A DNA stretch of 64,000 nucleotides, from assembly GCF_030247185.1 (NCBI RefSeq), contig NC_080572.1, forward strand, positions 84,270,435-84,334,434, written 5' to 3'. The DNA is from Malaya genurostris. Its lineage: Eukaryota > Arthropoda > Insecta > Diptera > Culicidae. Both the position numbers and the translations under genes were made by a program. The notes below the pieces were generated by a model. The model was not told the origin of the DNA. It made no database searches and saw only the letters and a list, made by a program, of their open reading frames with translations. Positions 34,911 through 46,553 of the stretch are shown here, piece by piece (the first letter of the stretch is position 1; every line of letters starts with the position of its first letter).

Positions 34911-35757
34911 TTATACAGCTGGTGTCACACAGATCTGTTTGGTGGAATCAAACTGCTTACCAGAAGGACAACTCACAAGTGTGGCAACCCACTTTCCGCC
35001 GGAGATGGAGCATTGGTAATAAGTTGTCTTATCGACCGAGTTGGCAAAGTTGCCTTCCTTTGTGCATGTGTATGCACATTGAGTACCATCAAATAATGTA
35101 TTGGTGGGACACTTGAACATAATCGTTTGTGTGAGAGCCACTGGAGAACCCGAATATAGGCAATAGGCATAGTAGGTCTTGCTGGTACCGTAAGTGCCGA
35201 ATCCGCTGGCGGCAGGACATTTGATCGTCAAACAGTCCGCTGCGGAAGAACTCTTTTTACACAATGCGGTGAGTGGATTGAAAACATATCCGGCAGGACA
35301 GTTGTACAAATCTGACTGGGAGTTTGCTTTCTCGCATGCATGATAGACACCGCATAATTTTGAATCTGAAGAAATCGAATGTCGAATAGGTAATTAAATT
35401 GAGGAAAATATGAATTTCGATACCTGGGAAAATTCCATCCGATGTGCAGGTGATACTGGCCGCTGCAGTAGTGGTTGCACATCCATCGACAGCGGTGGCG
35501 GAACATTGGCCGGCATTGCAGTAGGGTGTACTCGGCGTAAGAGTGCAGTCCACGTCAGCTGCTTCAGCGGTACCAAGGCATAGCTTTCCTTTAGCACATT
35601 CTGTACATCCCGCACCGAAATTGTTATTCGCGCATGCGAAAGTAAAAGTAGGCGCTGCCATTGGCGCAGCCATGGGCAACGAGGCTACACGAATTCCTCG
35701 AATATCGGCACTCGCCAGAGATGCCTGCAGAGCTACTGCTACCAAAATTGCGAACAT
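34911..35757 (-). CDS. Secreted chitin-binding (peritrophin-A/CBM14) protein, paralogue 3
   Basis: Two exons on the minus strand, 35757-35424 and 35365-34911, separated by a 58-bp GT-AG intron in phase 1, give 262 residues. The start is the ATG at 35757-35755, giving the signal peptide MFAILVAVALQASLASA; the open frame upstream has only a GTG, and it overlaps the presumed transcription start. An Ala/Pro-rich stretch is followed by the cysteine module at C42, C51, C54, C60, C71, C80 and C85. Three CBM14-like blocks follow, the first split by the intron after DGIFP exactly as in paralogue 2. The last block starts CTKEGNFANSV. Predicted secreted chitin-binding protein; its site of action is unknown. 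A TATA box and a 12-bp palindrome lie just upstream. Confidence 0.88.
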
Positions 35758-35811
35758 TATACTCAGATTTGCAATCGTTTCAAACTGATCCACCTGTAAA
35801 CTCGTTGGACT

Positions 35812-35819
35812 TTTATATA
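35812..35819 (-). promoter_or_regulatory. TATA box (and initiator) of chitin-binding gene 3
   Basis: TATATAAA on the minus strand. About 30 bases downstream the minus strand reads GGATCAGTTT (near 35783-35792), which contains the arthropod initiator TCAGTT. The resulting leader would be about 30 bases, which supports the ATG at 35757. Confidence 0.75.
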
Positions 35820-35833
35820 GGATGCAACGGAGG

Positions 35834-35862
35834 AATACTTCTACGGCAGGCGTAGAAGTATT
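35834..35862. repeat. 12-bp palindrome directly upstream of the TATA box
   Basis: AATACTTCTACG and its exact reverse complement CGTAGAAGTATT are separated by five bases (GCAGG). The site ends 15 bases upstream of the TATA box of gene 3, where a dimeric regulator could bind. No such palindrome was seen upstream of paralogues 1 or 2. Confidence 0.8.
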
Positions 35863-36369
35863 TCAGAAAAAAAAGTCAATACGTCAATAGCATACTGAAA
35901 AATATTTAAACAATGGTTTCTGATATGACGTGAACTGAATTCAATATTTGCTAAAGCTGATATAAATAAAAACTTTGTATCAGCAGCTGTTTATAGTTTG
36001 TGTTTCGGAAATCCCCTTTCTTAGGAATATAGTGAGCAAACTTTCAACAAAATAGAGCAGCATATCCATGTTTATTGTGATCACCCATGTAGGTATCTCA
36101 AATATTACATCATGAAGATGATATATACTTTTATTCAAAAATCGAACAGTAAGTATATTACATTTATTTGAAAAAAAAATCATCGGGATTTCGATTGAAC
36201 ATTGAACCGACATTGAATCTTGGTACTAGAAACTTTGCCCGGAACTAGAAACATGAAAAAACACCCTACCTAATCCACCTGGTGTGATAATGCCTTTCTC
36301 GTGCCATTCAAATAGTCTCATTAAAACGTTTGTAAGACCCTAAGTTGGAGGAATATCCAATTTTTATCG
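35863..36369. other. Upstream region of gene 3 and an AB end fragment
   Basis: No gene seen. A B-end fragment (CTAATCCACCTGGTGTGATAATGCC) lies at about 36268-36295 without the rest of the AB repeat. Confidence 0.5.
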
Positions 36370-36780
36370 AAAAATTGTGTTCAGCGACGAAGCTTATTTC
36401 TGATTGAATGGATACGTCAACAAGCAAAATTGCTGCATCTGGAGTGAAGATCAGCCAGAATCATTGCTACCAGAGCTACCAATGCATCTCAAAATAGTTA
36501 CTGTTTTGTGTGAATTATGGGCCGGTGGCATCATCGAACGGCGACGGATGGGAGGCGACGATAGGCGGAATGTTACTGTGAATGGCGAGCGCTACCGTGT
36601 GATGATCGACGATTTTTTTTGTCCCAAATGAAAGAATTGGACATGCCTGACATGTGCTTTCAACAAAACGATGCCACATCCCACACGCCACGCGAAACAA
36701 TGACCAACTTGAGAGCCGCCTTCGGTGAACACTGGAAGCCAATATTGAAGTATTTAAAGCTTGCATCAGAAAAAATTATA
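36370..36780 (+). pseudogene. Tc1/mariner (DDE_3-type) transposase fragment
   Basis: A frame with stops encodes SDEAYF then LNGYVNKQNCCIWSEDQPE, LWAGGII, NVTVNGERYRVMI and, after a frameshift, a degraded QQDGATCHTAR-like segment (bases 36660-36690). This is the catalytic core of a widespread Tc1/mariner-like family, including the first acidic residue (SDEA). An insertion and several stops show decay. It is oriented opposite to the ITmD37E relic that follows. Confidence 0.72.
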
Positions 36781-36879
36781 ACAAAGACAATTGCCTGAAT
36801 TTAAGTTATTTATTATTGAATTCAAAATCTTTTTCAATAAAAATGTAGCGCGTTGTTCAAACTTTTAAGAAAAAATATT

Positions 36880-37620
36880 ATTCATCACGGTTTCGTATGA
36901 ATGCTCGTATTTTTCCTGTAACACGGCTCATTAGGCGGCGCACACCTTCTTCGTCCATCGTTTTAGCTATCTTATTCCATCAGGTCGTCATTTGATTGAC
37001 GTCTTTGACAACCTTTCCCTTTGCCTTGAGTCTCCTCTTCACGATTGCCCAGTATTTCTCAATAGGACGAAACTGGGGGCAGTTGGGTGGGTTAAGATTT
37101 TTCGGAACAAACTGGACCCCTTTCTCTGCATACCATTCTTGAACGACTTTGCTGTAATGACAACTTGCCAAACTGACCAAAACATTACAGGATGGTCGTG
37201 AATGAACGGCAAAATTCGTTTTTGAGATACTCTTTTTGGTATAGTTCCGATGTCATTGTATTATTTGTAACGAAAACTTTCGTTTTTTTGCAACAGCTGC
37301 AAATGCCCTGCCAAATCATAAATTTTCTTGCAAATTTGTCTGCAAACAAAACTTAAATTTGGCTGGAACATCCACCCGAGCCGTCGACCACACTATTCTG
37401 TTTTATGGTCCGATTTGGCTGTTTGCTAGCTCGATACGATTTGATTCCTTTCCGGAGTCGAGTTCTCCTCACGGTACTATGGAAAGCACCGAATTTTCTG
37501 GCCAAATCACGGTCCGACAGATAAGGATTCCTCTTAATCGTCTACAAAATCTTACCACGCAGTTTCCGGTCGACAGTTCCACTCCGACGATTGGCTTGAG
37601 GCTTCCGAACTTTTAAAAAA
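36880..37620 (-). pseudogene. ITmD37E-like (Tc1/mariner) transposase relic
   Basis: On the minus strand, DNA-binding sequence (RNPYLSDRDLARKFG, STVRRTRLRKGIKSYRASKQ) at 37590-37430 is followed, after a gap, by FMIWQGICSC, LASCHYSKVVQEWYAEKGV and NPPNCPQFRPIEKYWAIVK near 37060-37180. The last block carries the terminal acidic residue of the DD37E-type triad typical of mosquito ITmD37E elements. Frames change several times and the first catalytic region seems deleted. Confidence 0.75.
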
Positions 37621-37689
37621 CACCTTCCTGAATAAAGTAAACTTCTCAGCGGAGTTGCTACTCCTTCATAAGAATTAAAAAAAATCCAT

Positions 37690-38455
37690 TCCATACAGTC
37701 TAAAGACCGACCTCCAGAACCTTCCATACGGATTTTGGATGATTTCTTGGTCAACCTTTCATCTCAGAACTTCACCGACGAACAAAGACAGCCACTCAAC
37801 CATGGGTTGAGTCAAGCCATTCCTTCTAAATTAAATCTCGAACAAGTTAATTTAGACCCACTTCCAGACATTGTCAAACGATTTGAAAAAAAAATCTCGG
37901 AAAGATTGCAATCCCAACTTCGATATTATATCGGAAGCCGACCAATACGGATAGGATGATACCAAGTATTTCAAATCAATCCCACCAGCATAAAATGGCG
38001 GCTTTCATCATAAGATGCTCATCTTGCCCCTCAGAAAGGATGTTGAAATTAAAGAGAAAAAATTCATCTTCGATATTTGAAAGTTCAGTGGTTATCCAAA
38101 GTGATTATTTCAAACAATCTTCGATCAAAAAATACGACTGTTGAAAAAACAATCACTTACGATATTGACCAAACCAACAAAGAATTCAAAGAGAATTTTA
38201 GTAGATTTCAATCCAGATATTGCAACTGAAAAAGCTCGGTTTGAATTTGGTTTTCAGCACTAAGAACTACCAATTTAAAACTGTACTAGGATCTATGAAA
38301 GATCATACAGATAATTTGAGAAAATCAAAAATAGATTATATCTCGTGTTCTCCTTGCGAGGAAAAATATTTTGGACAAACGAAGAGAACATTGGAAATTC
38401 GGTTCAAAGAGTACATCGCAGAAATAGCGAAACCCTCTAGAGCATTTCTGTTACG
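37690..38455 (+). pseudogene. Penelope-like element relic (N-terminal motif and GIY-YIG end)
   Basis: The frame from 37735 contains DDFLVNLSSQNFTDEQRQPL, the conserved NLSS region near the start of Penelope reverse transcriptase. Near 38335-38430 a second piece reads CSPCEEKYFGQTKRTLEIRF, the GIY-YIG endonuclease domain in which YIG has become YFG. The reverse transcriptase between them is absent: the two ends are only 600 bp apart instead of about 1.5-2 kb. Stops are frequent. Deleted remnant. Confidence 0.68.
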
Positions 38456-38462
38456 TCTGCAT

Positions 38463-39415
<953 letters not shown>

Positions 39416-39466
39416 TGACTCTTGAAGTTGTTACCTACACGTGAAAAACAAATAAGCATGGGAAGT

Positions 39467-40386
39467 AAGGGAGAGTGTTCGGTTACCGGCACCCTTTTAT
39501 TTTGAACTCATAACTTCTGACATAGTGCACATTATGCGGACATCTATACATCAATTGAAAGCTAAAGTCCGTAGCTAACCACTGATTGAGAAACTAAGTT
39601 GATTCATTTCATTGAAAAAACTTTATTATCAATGTAGTGAAGTGACAAATTTTGTCCATTTCAAAAAAGGTGTTCGGTTACCGGCACCCTAAGAAGTTAT
39701 ATAAATAGGAAAAATATAAGTAAAGAATGCAATTATTCAGAGGAAAATTGGAATTTATTCTTTTCGGAGGCGCTTTGGACAAAAGTCTTTGCTGTCTAAT
39801 GGTAACTTCGTCTCGGCTCTCTTGACCGATGCCGCCTCTGGTGTTGATTTGGCCGATCATCCACGTTTTTTTCTTATCCGGAGCATCTGCTGTATGAGCA
39901 GCTAGATGTTTTGCCAAAACTTTTGCTTGTTTTGTCTTGACAGCAGCCTGCATTTCACTGACAATTTTTCACGATTTGTCGGAAAAAATGGGGTACCGGT
40001 AATCGAACACCGCGGGGTCCCGGTAGCCGAAATCGGTAGACATTTTGGAAATGACAAAACAAATCTTTGGTTGCGAAAATTTTGATAGCATTCGGTATTA
40101 AATCACGAAATAGATCGATTTCACCTCATAAATACTCAATTCACTCACCTTTTCGATTGATGCTCTACAATATATGATACTAGAAAAAAAGTCGGAAAAA
40201 ACTTGTTGATTTCCACGCAATTAAAATTGGTTTAGAACGCAAAAAAATACAAGCGTCTGTTTGCTTCGGTATTCGGCACTAAAAGAACATTGTGCTATTA
40301 CACACACATGACATTTGTCGGAATGACGCTATCTGCTTTCTGTCAAAAGTTACGGTGGGGTGCCGGTAACCGAACACCTTCCCCTA
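39467..40386 (-). mobile_element. TTCGGTTACCGGCACCC element, copy 2, TA-flanked
   Basis: Ends are inverted repeats reading GTGTTCGGTTACCGGCACCC inward from both sides, flanked by TA. An extra direct motif lies at 39669-39690 and two reversed ones at 39990-40035, giving five motif copies. On the minus strand the conserved donor (AAAAG/GTGAGT, near 40150) and acceptor (near 39951) frame a short exon encoding KQAKVLAKHLAAH, as in copy 1. The two copies then differ by a frameshift. The copy is about 200 bp longer than copy 1. Confidence 0.75.
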
Positions 40387-40667
40387 CATAAACAGTTACT
40401 ACCTGTCAGTATCAGTAAGTCACCTGAATTATTTTACTTACACTACTAAAACGAAAATAGCACAGCCAATTTACTTCAAACAGACTTCTAAAAGGATACA
40501 CTGAGAATGAATGCAAATAGCATTCGAAATACTAGTATCTGTCTGTCACTATTGCATTAGTATTACAGCGAAATAGTTAAAAATTCTTCATGGTGGAATT
40601 TAATTTTTGTTCAAAAAACGGTTTAGTTTCATTTCACTAATCGCTCAAACCCTAAACATTGATTTTG

Positions 40668-42062
<1,395 letters not shown>

Positions 42063-43457
42063 GATAGATTTTCGATTTCGGAACAGGTGGTGTTACCACT
42101 TATCCATGTCCGGTTAAGAAATTCAATTTCCTGTCCATCTAATTGGCATCCTATTAAACAAATTTCCGAAGCTATTAAGGTGGTAGTGGTTTTTTGGACG
42201 AATCGATATTGTCTCTGTTAATCCGGAATTGTTGTAAGGACGAACTCGCTAATACCGCAACGATATTTCAATCTAGATTACCGGAGAAAGAATATTCTTT
42301 ACCTTTGCTCTGCATTTGTACTTGCACTGGACTGTATTTTCCGAAATTGTTTCTAATTCGATCAATTGAAAACGATAGTCCGAACAGATTCAGCCTTAAC
42401 ATCCAATAAATCGTTCAGCTCACGACCTTTATGGGATTGAACGGAATTCCCCTGACTCACTACTAAGTTTCTTCATGTACCATTTTATTTGAAATGATAT
42501 AACATTGGTTTGCAACCCAAGGTTGGAGTCCGTAACGGTGCTCGGAGAACGGGTTTTAATTCACTAATGTATCGCAGCAAAATGTGGTCGTTTCGGATGG
42601 CAAATCAGATGGGCTCACGAATAGTGCAATTAAGGCGTTTTTTTTATTGGGCTTGGTATCAATGGTTTTGAAAATCACTACGCTGGGTTTGGTGAATAAC
42701 TACTAGCCGTGGGAGTGTTGCGCTTGCCAGTTACGAAAACAAATAAATATGTTATTACATTAACTGATATCCTATGTCTTGTCTTACTACATAAACTGTT
42801 TCCGTTGAAGAGTCTTACCGCAAGTTAACTTAAATTTGGAGCTTCTTAGATATACTATTACACTATTGCAAAATAGGAAGTTGTACATATATAGAATGAA
42901 TACATATTATTAAATAATTTTATCAGTGAACCAGCCAAAGTTCGCCAAAGTAGATTTTAGAGATTTCCTGAAATTCAGAAATTATTCTGGATTCAGGTTG
43001 TGCGTGAAATGGTTCAATTAAACGAATCTTGTGAAAAAAAACACTGCTGCCCGATGTTTGACAGTGTACTGAACGAATTCGGTACTGTTTCTCAACCAGA
43101 CGCGTTTCACTCAAATCCATCCCCAAAAATTTACTGCCTTCGAGCAAGTTTTTTTCTCTATACGAAAACAGCTTTTAAGCAATTATTTTGCGTTATTTGA
43201 AAAAAAAGAAACGCGTGGAAAAGTCAACGTAATTCTGTATAGAACTTTCATTATGATCATTAAGATATTTGTTTACTTTATCTTTCTTATATTACAGTGC
43301 TCTAACCAATCTTTCTCTCTCTCTCACTCACACCATTTGCAAGTTATTATTAATAACTAAAACAATCATCTTTTAACCTGCACTGAAGAAATTATCGGAC
43401 TATTCCGTAATAACTGAAAGAGAAAGTGAACAATGAGAATCTGTCGCTTCCACAAAA
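42063..43457. other. Gene-free stretch
   Basis: No recognised gene. Frames at 42194-42409 and 43000-43200 have no family motifs, and the second overlaps an opposite frame of equal length. CTCTCT-rich sequence lies at 43312-43325. Confidence 0.45.
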
Positions 43458-44109
43458 CCTACATTGAACATAACTCAAAATTGAGTGACACACCACTCAA
43501 ATCCATAAAAAGTGCACGTACTCTAAACTTGAGTTATCACCCATCTACTTCTTTTTGGAGTTAAGGGAGAAAGCTGTCAAAATTTAAGTATTTTTTACCC
43601 AAAATAAGAAAAAAATATTAATTCCACTATTCGAGTGAGTTTAACTCTAAATTTGATTTGCTTTCACTCAAAATAAAGTTATTCTTCTTCGTTAATGTTT
43701 ATACACAAAGTCATTCTTTTTTCTATTAAATGGGAAGCGGAAGAAAGTTATTCAATACGTTTCTTTTCACCGATTTGGAGTCAAAATTGAACGATTTTGA
43801 TATCATTAGCATAATTGAAACCACAAAATTTATGTTGAAAACATCTATGATTGATGATTCATGGTTTTAAAAACCGGGTCTAGAAAAGGCAATGAAAAGC
43901 GACGTATTCTTGGATTCTGAAGTTCGATAGGAATATTCCGAAAACAAAAACGCACTGAACTGCAAGAAGTATTTATTTCAATCAAATGTTTGAAAACTCA
44001 TCGTTTACTCTAATGTATGAATATATGCGAGAAAACTCACATATTGTTCCCGTTTATGAATTTGAGTAATGGAAACTCAAACCATGAGTTATGTTCAAAG
44101 AGCGTGTAC
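43458..44109 (+). mobile_element. MITE of a tandem pair, unit 1
   Basis: Starts CCTACATTGAACATAACTC and ends GAGTTATGTTCAAAGAGCG, i.e. an inverted terminal motif TTGAACATAACTC. The body is full of ACTCAAA/TTGAGT words and has no coding capacity. Unit 2 follows head to tail. Confidence 0.72.
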
Positions 44110-44788
44110 ACCCTCATTGAACATAACTCAAAATTGAGTGACACATCACTCAAATTCATAAAAAGTGCACGTACTCTAAACTTGAGTTACCACCTATCTA
44201 CTCATTTTTGCGTTAAGGGACGAAATTGTCGAAACTTGAGTAATTTTTACTCAAAATAAGAAAAAAATATTTTGTTCAAAATTTGAGTTCCTTGCTCTCA
44301 AAATGAAGAAATTTTTCTTCGTTAATTTTCATATACAAAGTTATTCTTTTTTCTTTTGAATGCGCAAAATAGTGATCAAAACCGTTTCTTTTTGAACGGT
44401 TTGGAGTCAAAATTGAATTATTTTGATATTCTTATGTTGCGCTTTTCACTAAACACAATTGAAACCACAAAACATCTATGATTGACGCTGATTCATGTTT
44501 TCAAAACAGGATCTAGAAACGGCAATGGAAAACGACGTATTCTTGCATTCTTTATTTCGATAAGAATATTCCGAGAATGAAAACGCACTGAACTGCAAGA
44601 AGTATTTTTATTTCACTCAAATGTTTAAAAACTCAACGCTTACTCTAATGTATGAATAAATGCGAGAGAACTCATGGCAACGAGTTTATTTTACTCAAAT
44701 CCATACTCAAATTTTGACATATTGTTCCAGTTTATGAATTTGAGTAATCGCAACTCAAACCATGAGTTATGTTCAAAGAGCGTGTAGG
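44110..44788 (+). mobile_element. MITE of a tandem pair, unit 2
   Basis: Homologous to unit 1 along its length, including CACTCAAATTCATAAAAAGT and the end GTTCAAAGAGCGTGTAGG. It carries an extra segment near 44670-44720 that unit 1 lacks. The right end TGTAGG mirrors the CCTACA at the left end of unit 1. Confidence 0.72.
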
Positions 44789-44816
44789 TCGTAATGAAAA
44801 CTCTCGGTTGATATTT

Positions 44817-45307
44817 CAGACGGCCGTAAGAGCAAGTCTCGATGAACATTAGAAAAGGTCCCAGAACAAATTGGCTCAAATGGTCCCAAGGTCCCAAGTG
44901 CAAATGCCAGTTTCTCTTGATTTACTTTCTCTTTCAATTATCACGTCAAATTCCAGTAGTTTAGAACAAATTCAAACAGTGTTGATGGTTTATGCTCTCT
45001 TCCTGTGTGAAATGTTAGATGGAAGGATTGCTGATTGGACCGTAATACTCGAAAGAGTATTACTCCACAGTTGCACTCGGGACCTTTTCCAATGTTCGTC
45101 TTCAAATGACAGTTTCTCTTTGTTTACTTTCTTTTTTTATTATTGTGATGTGATTATAAAAGATTTTTTGAGTTTCACAATTCTGTTCGATAGTCGAAAG
45201 ATTCGGGTATTATTTTATGAGTGATAAACGTGGAAACCGCTTGGTAATTAATAGAAGAGAAAATACCTAAACAAAGAAAAACTGTCACTTGTTCTTACGG
45301 CCTTCTG
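44817..45307. mobile_element. Short element with ~21-bp inverted ends
   Basis: Left end CAGACGGCCGTAAGAGCAAG is matched, reversed, by CTTGTTCTTACGGCCTTCTG at the right end. The interior has no coding motif. Starting with CAG would fit a hAT-type MITE, but no clear 8-bp duplication was found. Confidence 0.6.
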
Positions 45308-45693
45308 AAAAATCAGCCTTGAACTCTATACGGAGCACCGTGTCAGAATTGTACTAACATTCGCAATAAATTAAAAGTTTAATCTTCCGAGAATTTGGAA
45401 TCTTTGAAATGACTCTGTGAGAAAAATTCGTGCAGCTAACGGCATTATTTGTTCAGCGCTCAATCAAATCGTCAATCAACGTGTGAACTGTGGCCCAAAA
45501 ACTCGGATACTGTAACTGCATTTTCTGTCACCTAGGAATAAACTTCATCCGAAGAATTTCCTGAACCATGGGGAGCAGATGCAAAAACTTTGGCTGAAGC
45601 AATGATGAATTTCACTAAAACAAAAATAGGAAACTTCCGTAAGGATTGGTCAACCGTCAACTGAACATATCACTGTCTGTAGCAACAAGTTAC
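45308..45693. other. 3' flank of the homeobox gene
   Basis: Probably 3' UTR and flank of the minus-strand homeobox gene. No AATAAA is seen on the minus strand in this stretch, so the end of the transcript is not placed. Confidence 0.4.
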
Positions 45694-46553
45694 TCATGAC
45701 CAGTACTTGGCCGCTGCCAGGCTATTGTTGCTGTACGCTTGCTGCATCTGGTGGTATTCCGCTGCCGGAACGGCCGACGGTGCCGATGGTGGACAACCGC
45801 TGACCAGATTCGGTCCATAACCTTGTCCCGGATGGGGCGGATAGGATTGACTCCAGGAGGTCTCTTGCTGTCCAATACTGGCCGCAGCAGTAGCTAACTT
45901 GGCCGCATAGCTATCTCCCAGAGCTGTGCTGCCAGCGTGGGCAGCCGATGGACTCATCTTAACCGAGGATGAGTTCTCGTGTGCCGGTTTAATGTACTCC
46001 TCGTTCATCATCTTAGTGTACTCGTGGGGGATAAAATCTGAAACAAATGGAATTCAGTGATGGCAGCTAAACAACACAAAATCGATTCGCTTACCTTGAC
46101 TATTTTGATGGAAACTCATTGCATTCGGCCCGAAGTTTTGTCCACCAAAGTGTCCATGCTGGAAACCACCCGCGAAAGAGGCTGGATTCTGGCTAACGAA
46201 GTCGTAATTTGCTGCTGCGGCCATCTGGTATGATTCCTGCGTTGGAACGCCCGGATGATACTGACCCATCGGTAGCGAACCGAGGGAACTCAAGGGGGTG
46301 GACATCTGCGAACCGGCGTGTTTTCTCAGCCGTGCGCGCCGATTGCTAAACCAAACCTGAATCCGGGCCTCGGTTAGGTTCGTGTTGGAGGCCAGCTCCT
46401 CCCGGGTATACACATCCGGGTACTGCGTCCGTTGAAATGCCTTCTCCAGTGCTTCCAGCTGTTCGCCGGTGAAGGTCGTTCGAGATCGGCGCTGTTTGCG
46501 CTTCAGTAGGATGCCTGGCTCGGACTCGGTGTCACTCGAGTCGGATCCGCGAC
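45694..46553 (-). CDS. gsb-n: Pax3/7-group paired-type homeobox protein, last two coding exons (partial)
   Basis: Exon 46553-46095 and terminal exon 46037-45694, joined across a 57-bp GT-AG intron in phase 1, encode about 267 residues. The first exon opens in phase 1 after TTCTTACAG with an acidic stretch ending in DTESEPG, then KRKQRRSRTTF and a complete homeodomain (about 46320-46497). WFSNRRARLRKH in helix 3 puts serine at homeodomain position 50, diagnostic of the Pax class. The DTESEPG lead and the RLRKH end resemble gooseberry-neuro more than gooseberry or paired, so the symbol is a best match only. The C-terminal part is Ala/Gln/Tyr-rich and ends AAAKYWS. The product is a nuclear transcription factor of segmentation and neural patterning. 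The paired domain and 5' exons are not found in the window and probably lie beyond its right edge. Confidence 0.85.

Noticed and set aside
44871..45224. 117-codon plus-strand frame as a gene
   Set aside because: It lies within the short inverted-end element at 44817-45307, lacks known motifs and shows no exon signals.
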